Source: Sphingomonas paucimobilis (GTDB lineage: Bacteria; Pseudomonadota; Alphaproteobacteria; Sphingomonadales; Sphingomonadaceae). Taken from it: 7,255 bases of DNA. The notes beneath the pieces were generated by a model. That model worked only from the letters and a program-made list of their open reading frames with translations. It made no database searches and was not told the DNA's origin. This document shows, one piece after another, positions 1 to 7,255 of the stretch (position 1 is its first letter; every line of letters starts with the position of its first letter). The stretch spans positions 1 through 7,255 of the forward strand of contig CAMAQU010000081.1 in assembly GCA_945860425.1 (NCBI GenBank), in the 5' to 3' direction. The position numbers were made by a program, and so were the translations under genes.

Positions 1-137
1 ATGACATCGCCGATGGCCCCGCCGCTGTTCGGGCCTTTCAGCGTCGATTCCGGCCAGAGTTGATGGATGGAATTGTCGATGGGGAATGCCGGGCCATTTT
101 GCTCGCATTGCTCCTGCCCAAGCCGATGGGCGACTAA
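1..137 (+). CDS. C-terminal fragment of a probable N-acetylmuramoyl-L-alanine amidase (AmpD/AmiD type)
   Basis: This is an open frame running in from the left edge (first complete codon at base 3) to a TAA at 135-137, giving 44 residues and no start inside the window. The residues include VRAFQRRFRPELMDG followed by a D-G-E-x-R-A-I-L-L-A-L-L pattern. That is how the C-terminal peptidoglycan-binding-like helical module of zinc-dependent family 2 (AmpD/AmiD) amidases ends in sphingomonads, where the usual form is AFQRxFRP-x-x-x-DG-x-x-D-x-E-T-R-A. Such enzymes cut the amide bond between N-acetylmuramic acid and the stem peptide, in the periplasm or during cell-wall recycling. The catalytic domain is outside the window, so the function is inferred from the tail alone. 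The other frames here give only short peptides. The next gene starts 82 bases downstream on the same strand. Confidence 0.6.
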   Translation, partial: DIADGPAAVRAFQRRFRPELMDGIVDGECRAILLALLLPKPMGD

Positions 138-205
138 GTCCGCCCCGGCCTAATCCTATTTCGCTTTCCTACACGCGGTCGCGCGCGGCAGAGGGGGTCC
201 CGATC

Positions 206-212
206 AGGAGGG
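206..212 (+). promoter_or_regulatory. Strong Shine-Dalgarno sequence of the 288-residue gene
   Basis: AGGAGGG lies seven bases before the ATG at 220. It is the clearest ribosome binding site in the window and fixes the start of the downstream gene. It also argues that this unassigned frame is really translated. Confidence 0.7.
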
Positions 213-219
213 CCGAGCG

Positions 220-1086
220 ATGGAGTTTCAAATTGAGGTGCGTGGGCGAGATTATTGGGCGCAGACGGGAAAAGAGGCTCCGTTCTTTGTCGGGCGACGG
301 ATGCGTTATGGCGCGCGCCTTGGCCTCTCCAATGTTTTTGGCGGATCGCCGCTGAAGTTGCTGACCTATCAAGCCGAGAATTATGTGCCCGACTTTGGCA
401 TTTGGGCGCAGATCATTGCCCCGACGGCAGCGTGCGAAGGGGGCAGTTTCCTCGCGCTGAACAGCTATGACCGTGCGGGCTTCACCTTTGGCGTCACCCA
501 ATTTGCCGCCCATGTCCCCAATGGGGATTTTGTGCGCCTGTTGCGCGCGCTTTTGGCCCGGCCCGAGGCGGCGGATTATTTCCCGATGCTACGATTGATC
601 GATGGGCAGATCCATCTGGACGACACAGGCTCTGTCCAGTCGCTTGAGGGGCCAGACTCAACCGCGGCTTTGATGGCGTGGCTCAATCCATCGGGCGACG
701 CGATTGATGCCGCCGAAATTGAGGCGGCCGCGCGATTAATCCATTGGACGCAGCGGGCCCGTGCGGTGCGGCTGGCCCAAATTACGCAGACCATCGCTTC
801 CTTCACAGCCTATCTGCGCCGGGCCGGGCGCACTGTGCCGATGGAGGGGCGGGTGGCCGCGCACTGCTGCGTCATTGCCGATCTGTTGCACCATGGGCGC
901 GGCGGTCGGCAGGTCTGGGCCGCCATTGGCCGTGCGCTGGTGTCGGCAGACCCGTTGGATGCGTTGCTGGCGATTGGCGGGGCATCTTGGCCCGAACTTG
1001 TGGATACGCTGCGCCGTCACATTGCCGCCTTGCCAGATCTTCATCGCTGGCGCTGGTCAGTCAGCAAGACAGGCTTTGTGCAATAG
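220..1086 (+). CDS. Uncharacterised protein, possibly lysozyme-like
   Basis: This is a 288-residue protein that I do not recognise by name. The start is supported by AGGAGGG seven bases upstream. It has no signal peptide or membrane segment, so it should be cytoplasmic unless exported by another route. Residues 73-95 carry E73-G-G, then N81-x-Y-D84-R-A-G87-F-T-F-G91-V-T-Q94-F. A glutamate followed by an (N/Y)-x-Y-D-x-x-G-x-x-x-G-x-x-Q block recalls the active-site region of lysozyme-like and muramidase folds, with E73 as the candidate acid. The C-terminal half (about 160-275) is helix-rich and alanine/arginine-rich, with a CC pair (216-217) and HH (224-225). The preceding gene appears to be a cell-wall amidase on the same strand, which fits a peptidoglycan role. 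The hydrolase assignment is an inference from motif shape and context; a conserved protein of other function is equally possible. Confidence 0.85.
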   Translation: MEFQIEVRGRDYWAQTGKEAPFFVGRRMRYGARLGLSNVFGGSPLKLLTYQAENYVPDFGIWAQIIAPTAACEGGSFLALNSYDRAGFTFGVTQFAAHVPNGDFVRLLRALLARPEAADYFPMLRLIDGQIHLDDTGSVQSLEGPDSTAALMAWLNPSGDAIDAAEIEAAARLIHWTQRARAVRLAQITQTIASFTAYLRRAGRTVPMEGRVAAHCCVIADLLHHGRGGRQVWAAIGRALVSADPLDALLAIGGASWPELVDTLRRHIAALPDLHRWRWSVSKTGFVQ

Positions 1087-1155
1087 CTGAGCTTGACCAT
1101 GGCGAAGCGATTAAGGACTTTCCCCGTTCGACTTAAGGCCCGCAAGCGCGTGACG

Positions 1156-1184
1156 TTGCACCTGGCACCGCTTGGCTCTAGATA
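1156..1184 (+). promoter_or_regulatory. Probable rnpB promoter
   Basis: A -35-like TTGCAC (1156-1161) and a -10-like TAGATA (1179-1184) are separated by 17 bases. The expected transcription start, about seven bases after the -10 element, falls at 1190-1192. That is exactly where the 5' strand of the rnpB P1 helix begins, and this agreement is the main support. Both boxes are imperfect matches to the sigma-70 consensus. Confidence 0.55.
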
Positions 1185-1189
1185 GGGCG

Positions 1190-1562
1190 TGCCAGAGGGC
1201 CGGGCGGCCGCCGGTAGATCTTCGGATCTGCGGGAGGAAAGTCCGGGCTCCAGCGAGGAACGGTGCCGGGTAATGCCCGGCGGGGGTGACCCCAGGGACA
1301 GTGCCACAGAAAGCAAACCGCCGTTGCTTCGGCGCGGTCAGGTCGAAAGGGTGCGGTAAGAGCGCACCGCGCGTCTGGTAACAGAGGCGGCACGGCAAAC
1401 CCCACCGGGAGCAAGACCGAATAGGGACGGCATATGGGATTCCTCCTTCCCGTCGTCCGGGTTGGTTGCTTGAGCGTGCTGGCAACAGTACGCCTAGAGG
1501 AATGGTCGCCCATCACGCTTCGGCGTGTGGACAGAACCCGGCTTACAGGCCCTCTGGCTATT
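1190..1562 (+). ncRNA. rnpB: RNase P RNA, bacterial class A
   Basis: This is the catalytic RNA of ribonuclease P, which with the protein RnpA removes 5' leaders from precursor tRNAs. The P1 helix is a perfect 11-bp pairing of GCCAGAGGGCC (1191-1201) with GGCCCTCTGGC (1548-1558), and it sets the ends of the mature RNA. The conserved 5' core GAGGAAAGTCCGGGCTCC is at 1234-1251. The near-universal 3' core ACAGAACCCGGCTTACAG is at 1531-1548. The central region contains AGAGCGCACCGCG and GGTAACAGAGGCGGCACGGCAA-like core segments. UUCG-capped hairpins occur at 1216-1229 (P3 position) and 1514-1527 (P18 position). The length of about 370 nucleotides is normal for alphaproteobacteria. The exact 3' end is uncertain by several bases. 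Open reading frames overlapping this stretch are not genes. Confidence 0.97.
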
Positions 1563-1625
1563 TCACCAAGGCAGTCTTTTGGTGGCTTTCCCGCTGCCGA
1601 ATTCGTCGCTAACGCGGTTTGAACA

Positions 1626-3460
1626 ATGGCGGATCAAACTCCTCTTGAAGCCTTTCGGCAGGTCCTGACCGGAACGGCGCGCGCAATGGCGCATGAGCCG
1701 GAGGTGGAAGTCGCCTTCACGGCCGATGCCCCATCGCAAGCGGGCAAGAATTTCAGGGTCCCCATGCCGGGCCGGGCCTTGCCTGCGGATCAAGTGGCTG
1801 AGGCGCGGGGCTTTGCCGATTCTATGGCACTGCGGCTCAAGCATCATTCGGCGGGGCTTCATGCGGCCAATCGCCCGCCAGAAGCGGTTGCAGGTGCTGT
1901 CTTCGACGCTGTGGAGACCGCGCGGATTGAGGCACTTGGTGCCGCGGCGATGGATGGCGTGCGTGGAAATCTGAATCACGCGCTCGACATGCGGATGCGC
2001 AGCGACCCGATTGCGCGCGCGCAAGGGGCGGATGAAGTGCCGTTGCCAACCGCCATTGGCCTGTTGGTGCGCGAACGTTTGACCGGCGACGCAACGCCCG
2101 CGTCGGCGCGGGCCGGGCTGGATATGGTGCGCAGCTGGATTGAGGACAAAGGCGGCGAGGATATCGACGCCTTGGCACGCGCTGTTGCCGATCAATCGGC
2201 CTATGCGCGGCTCGCCCAAAAGCTGCTTCAGGATCTTGAGCTGACCGCCAACCCCGATGACATTGATCCGACCGAGACCAATGACGCGGCGGATGATGAA
2301 GAGCAGCAGGGCGAAGGCGAGGACGATCAGCAGCAATCCGAAGACGGTGCAGCGGATGCGCAGATGGATGCGCGCGCCGAACAGTCGGACGGCGAAACCG
2401 AAGACGGCGACAGCCAAGAGATGGAAGCCGAATCGGATATGGATGCCGATGGCGAGCCGGGCGAAGAGGGGGAAGAGGGCATGATGCCCGTGCGCCCCAA
2501 TCGTCCGCTATCTGACCTGCCGCCGCAATTTGATTATCAATGCTGGACGACCGATTTTGATGAAGTCATCGCCGCGACCGATTTGTGCGATGAAGATGAG
2601 CTGACCCGTCTTCGGGCCTATCTCGATCAGCAACTTGTTCACTTGCAAGGGGCCGTCACCAAGCTTGCCAATCGCTTGCAACGCCGATTGATGGCGCAGC
2701 AAAACCGCAGTTGGGATTTTGATCAGGAAGAAGGGTTGCTGGATGCAGCCCGGCTGGCGCGCATTGTCGTCTCGCCCGGAAGTTCGCTGTCTTACAAGAT
2801 CGAACGCGATACCGAGTTTAAGGACACGGTCGTCACGCTGTTGATCGACAATTCTGGATCGATGCGGGGTCGGCCCATTTCCATTGCGGCGATTAGCGCG
2901 GATATTCTGGCGCGCACGCTGGAACGCTGTGGCGTGAAGACCGAGATTTTGGGCTTTACCACGCGCGCTTGGAAGGGCGGGCAGAGCCGTGAAAGCTGGC
3001 TGGCCGCAGGCCGACCAGCCGCGCCGGGTCGCCTTAATGACTTGCGTCACATTCTCTATAAAGCCGCAGACGAACCTTGGCGGCGGGCAAAAAAATCGCT
3101 CGGCCTGATGATGCGCGAAGGCTTGCTGAAAGAGAATATCGATGGCGAGGCACTGCTCTGGGCACACAATCGCCTAATCGCGCGATCAGAAGATCGTAAG
3201 ATCCTGATGGTGATTTCTGATGGTGCGCCGGTTGATGACTCCACCCTGTCGGTCAATAATGGCGCCTATCTGGAACGCCATTTGCGCCAAGTGATCAACT
3301 GGATCGAGGCCCGATCCCCGGTCGAGATCTGCGCCATTGGCATTGGCCATGATGTCACCCGCTATTACCAAAAGGCCGTGACCATCATGGATGCCGAGCA
3401 GCTTGGCGGCACGATGATCGAGCAGCTGGCCGGGTTGTTTGATACGGAAAAGGGCAGGGG

Positions 3461-3464
<4 letters not shown>
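1626..3464 (+). CDS. cobT: Cobaltochelatase subunit CobT
   Basis: CobT is a subunit of the aerobic, ATP-dependent cobaltochelatase CobN-CobS-CobT, which inserts cobalt into hydrogenobyrinic acid a,c-diamide in the cytoplasm during cobalamin synthesis. The 612 residues match the usual family length. The N-terminal helical region (about 1-205) contains the family-typical ARGFADSMALRLKHH stretch. It is followed by a very acidic, low-complexity linker at 209-285. The C-terminal von Willebrand A domain (about 400-605) has the metal-site motif D408-N-S410-G-S412-M, a candidate threonine at 445/446 and S531-D532-G533. It ends with the characteristic GIGHDVTRYYQKAVTIMDA. A TGA lies in frame at 1620-1622, so ATG 1626 is the first possible start, and it matches the expected N-terminus. 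No clear Shine-Dalgarno sequence precedes it. rnpB ends about 65 bases upstream with no convincing terminator. The partner genes cobS and cobN are not in the window. The stop overlaps that of the convergent uvrB gene. Confidence 0.95.
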
Positions 3465-5641
<2,177 letters not shown>

Positions 5642-5702
5642 GAATTCAACCTAGGGGCGATGGGCAGCAGAGGCAATGCGCAGCAAATGGTCGTGGGCAT
5701 TA

Positions 5703-5731
5703 TTGACAGGCGTGTCAGCAAAAATTATCTA
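5703..5731 (+). promoter_or_regulatory. Candidate coq4 promoter with inverted repeat in the divergent uvrB-coq4 region
   Basis: A perfect -35 hexamer TTGACA (5703-5708) is followed after 17 bases by a weak -10-like TATCTA (5726-5731). The predicted start of transcription is close to 5738, the A of the coq4 ATG. The -35 box is embedded in the inverted repeat TGACA-GGCG-TGTCA (5704-5717), which could be an operator, so regulator binding there would compete with RNA polymerase. The poor -10 box makes the promoter tentative. No equally good promoter could be picked for uvrB on the other strand of this 96-bp interval. Confidence 0.4.
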
Positions 5732-5737
5732 GCGTTT

Positions 5738-6520
5738 ATGACACCGTCTCACTTCTCCGATCCGCGCCGGGAACGACTGCGCTTTCGTCCGTTCAAGGCA
5801 ATGGCGCATTTTCGTCAGCTGATCCGCGACAAGGAGGATACCGAACAGGTATTCCGCATTTTTGAATGCTTGCCGCGCCGCTCCTTTTGGGCGGATGCGA
5901 AAGCCTTTTGTGAAAGCGCAAAAGGCCGGGCGCTGATGCAGAGCGAGCCCTATCTGCCCGATGTGCTGGATGATCATGAGGCGCTTTTGAAGTTGCCGGA
6001 AAATTCGGTTGCTCATGCCTATGTGGCGTTCATGCGACGCGAAGGCCTGTCGGCGGCTGGGCTGGTTGCTGAATCCGAAAAAATGCGCGTGGGACGCCCT
6101 GTCTTTCAGGATCAGATACAATGGTATGGCAATCGCCTGCGCGACACGCATGATCTGCTCCATATTCTCACAGGCTATGGCCGGGATGCCTTGGGCGAAC
6201 AATGCGCGCTTGGCTTTACCTATGGTCAGGATCGCGCCTGGGGCAGCCTGCTGATTGCTTGGGCTGGGGCCTATGAACTCAAGCGTCGCGTTCGCGCGGA
6301 TGCCCCGGTTTATGGTGCTGTTGCGCAATCCCAGCGGCATGGCAAAGCCGCGCAGAAGGTCTTTGAACAAGATATTCGCGCGCTGTTGGCCGAGCCTCTG
6401 GAGGCTGCGCGCAAGCGGTTGAATATTGGCGATCCCGATGTTTATCAGGCGGCGCACCAGAGCTATCTTGCTCGCGGGATTGATCCCTATAATTTTCTGG
6501 CGGCTCCGGCGGCTGCCTGA
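5738..6520 (+). CDS. coq4: COQ4-family ubiquinone biosynthesis protein
   Basis: This 260-residue protein resembles COQ4 proteins of alphaproteobacteria and mitochondria. COQ4 acts in ubiquinone head-group maturation; recent work assigns it the oxidative decarboxylation at ring position C1, and in eukaryotes it also belongs to the CoQ synthesis complex. The family's metal-binding signature HDxxH-x11-E is intact as H138-D139-L-L-H142 and E154. The N-terminal FRPFKAMAHFRQLIRDKEDT stretch is typical of the bacterial branch, and the C-terminal part is helical and ends in an alanine-rich tail. There is no signal peptide; peripheral membrane association is expected from the family. ATG 5738 was chosen because it fits the family N-terminus and follows the promoter-like sequence. 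In-frame ATGs at 5660 and 5687 would place the promoter inside the gene, and ATG 5801 would cut conserved residues. No Shine-Dalgarno sequence precedes 5738. Confidence 0.88.
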   Translation: MTPSHFSDPRRERLRFRPFKAMAHFRQLIRDKEDTEQVFRIFECLPRRSFWADAKAFCESAKGRALMQSEPYLPDVLDDHEALLKLPENSVAHAYVAFMRREGLSAAGLVAESEKMRVGRPVFQDQIQWYGNRLRDTHDLLHILTGYGRDALGEQCALGFTYGQDRAWGSLLIAWAGAYELKRRVRADAPVYGAVAQSQRHGKAAQKVFEQDIRALLAEPLEAARKRLNIGDPDVYQAAHQSYLARGIDPYNFLAAPAAA

Positions 6521-6552
6521 CCCTCTGACGTTAAACGGGCAGGCGGGATTGC

Positions 6553-6581
6553 GCAGGACGCGCAATAACGGCAGGACGCGC
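6553..6581 (+). repeat. Short direct repeat carrying the ribosome binding site of the next gene
   Basis: GCAGGACGCGC occurs twice, at 6553-6563 and 6571-6581, offset by 18 bases, in the gap between coq4 and the lipoprotein gene. The second copy places AGGAC six bases before the ATG at 6584 and so acts as the likely Shine-Dalgarno sequence. The first copy has no start codon at a useful distance. This looks like a small tandem duplication of the initiation region. Confidence 0.5.
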
Positions 6582-6583
6582 GT

Positions 6584-7192
6584 ATGACGTTGCGTTTGCT
6601 GGCTTTGGTGCCGCTCATCCTTCTCGCTGGTTGCGAAGAATTGTCTGACCCCGTTCAGTCCGGCAAACGGGCTGCGGCCACCGCCGCAGGTCGGGAGCGG
6701 CCCGTTGTGACGGCGCTTCAACCCGGATTGTGGGAAACCACGACCGAGATTGCGGCTCTGGACCCGCAAGCGCGCGCTGCCCTTGAAGCGTCCGATGCCC
6801 GTGCCCTTGCCGACAAGCTGGGGGGGCAAAAGCAAGTGAGCGCGGTCTGCCTTTCTGCCGATCAGGCGCGCAGCCCCAATGCCTTGGTCATTGGGGGGCG
6901 GGAACAGGGCCAGTGTAGCTTTGAGAGCTTTTCCCTCAATCGCGGCACGCTGGATGCGGTGCTGACCTGCGCACACCCCGGTAAAGTGGGACGGACTTTG
7001 ATTGCGGCCCATGGCAGCTATGCCGGAACAGCCTTTGACCTGAATACCGTGATGCGGATTGAATCCGATACCCCCTATGACAGCGTCAAAGGGCCAATGC
7101 CGAAGGCGAAAGCGCCGCCCGTGCGGTTCCACACCCGCATTACGGGCGCGCTGAAGGGCGCCTGTCCCGCCGGGGAAGAGATCGCGCAATAA
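6584..7192 (+). CDS. DUF3617 domain-containing lipoprotein
   Basis: This 202-residue protein begins with a short signal sequence (MTLRLLALVPLILLAGC) ending in the lipobox L-A-G-C17, so it should be cut by signal peptidase II and lipidated on Cys17. Residues +2 and +3 are both Glu and not Asp, which favours transport to the outer membrane. After a linker, PGLWETT (47-53) is the hallmark opening of DUF3617, a family of small periplasmic proteins of unknown function common in sphingomonads. Four further cysteines (89, 111, 129, 194) could form two disulfides, and C89 sits in the C-L-x-x-D-Q-A context seen in this family. The start is backed by AGGAC six bases upstream. It lies 63 bases after coq4 on the same strand with no terminator between, so cotranscription is possible; a functional link is not shown. 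Confidence 0.85.
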   Translation: MTLRLLALVPLILLAGCEELSDPVQSGKRAAATAAGRERPVVTALQPGLWETTTEIAALDPQARAALEASDARALADKLGGQKQVSAVCLSADQARSPNALVIGGREQGQCSFESFSLNRGTLDAVLTCAHPGKVGRTLIAAHGSYAGTAFDLNTVMRIESDTPYDSVKGPMPKAKAPPVRFHTRITGALKGACPAGEEIAQ

Positions 7193-7211
7193 CCACAGGG
7201 CCTGTGGCTTT
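7193..7211 (+). terminator. Possible transcription terminator after the lipoprotein gene
   Basis: CCACAG (7193-7198) pairs with CTGTGG (7202-7207) around a three-base loop and begins directly after the stop codon. It is followed by CTTTCC, a pyrimidine run with few consecutive T residues. The stem is short, so intrinsic termination is plausible but weakly supported. The remaining 44 bases to the window end show no gene I can call. Confidence 0.4.
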
Positions 7212-7255
7212 CCTATTCTCTGCGCCTTTGTGTGACCGATTAGCCGTTCATCAAT

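Noticed and set aside
1..132. Minus-strand frame at the left edge with protein-like composition
   Set aside because: It has no ATG, GTG or TTG start after its upstream stop, and the plus-strand frame gives a recognisable amidase tail.
1564..1584. Hairpin CACCAA/TTGGTG after rnpB as a terminator
   Set aside because: The stem is only six base pairs with a nine-base loop, and the bases after it are not T-rich. It is too weak to call.
1434..1622. Small open frames inside and opposite rnpB
   Set aside because: They coincide with conserved RNase P RNA structure and have no ribosome binding site or recognisable protein.
2250..2485. Acidic low-complexity stretch within cobT as a possible insertion or repeat
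   Set aside because: An acidic linker between the N-terminal region and the von Willebrand A domain is a normal feature of CobT.
5765..5800. GAAC ... GTTC pair near the start of coq4 as a LexA box
   Set aside because: The spacer between the half-sites is about 16 bases, not 7, and the site lies inside the coq4 coding sequence.
5729..7189. 486-codon open frame on the minus strand across coq4 and the lipoprotein gene
   Set aside because: It lies opposite two well-supported genes and crosses their intergenic gap. The residue composition is rich in Arg, Gly, His and Gln with no domain, as expected for a shadow frame in GC-rich DNA.
7212..7255. Possible 3' end of a minus-strand gene entering from the right edge
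   Set aside because: Two minus-strand frames have stop codons here (at about 7240-7242 and at 7249-7254), but fewer than six codons remain before the edge, so nothing can be identified.

Overview
The window is a chromosomal housekeeping segment from an alphaproteobacterium, most likely a member of the Sphingomonadales. The assignment rests on protein resemblance judged from memory: a CobT-type cobaltochelatase subunit, a long alphaproteobacterial-style UvrB, a bacterial COQ4 and a DUF3617 lipoprotein, in GC-rich codon usage with long open shadow frames on the opposite strands. I see no mobile element, CRISPR array, tRNA, integrase or sharp change in codon character, so it reads as stable core genome rather than an accessory island.

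Layout, left to right. Bases 1-137 (+) are the last 44 codons of a gene whose start lies outside the window; the residues look like the peptidoglycan-binding tail of an AmpD/AmiD-type N-acetylmuramoyl-L-alanine amidase. Bases 220-1086 (+) encode a 288-residue protein I cannot name; one segment resembles the active-site region of lysozyme-like hydrolases. Bases 1190-1562 (+) are the RNase P RNA gene rnpB, with the conserved core motifs, a perfect 11-bp P1 helix and a plausible promoter just upstream. Bases 1626-3464 (+) are cobT. It meets uvrB (3461-5641, -) tail to tail, the two genes sharing four bases including parts of both stop codons. A 96-bp divergent control region separates uvrB from a COQ4-family ubiquinone biosynthesis gene (5738-6520, +). 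A DUF3617 lipoprotein gene (6584-7192, +) follows 63 bp later, ending in a small hairpin.

The genes do not form one pathway. The left end may be a small cell-wall group (amidase tail plus possible lysozyme-like protein). rnpB serves tRNA maturation, cobT cobalamin synthesis, uvrB nucleotide excision repair and coq4 ubiquinone synthesis. No exotic system is visible. The points most worth a second look are the unassigned 288-residue protein, the cobT/uvrB stop-codon overlap, and the uvrB-coq4 divergent region, where a TTGACA element is embedded in an inverted repeat and placed so that the coq4 transcript could be leaderless.
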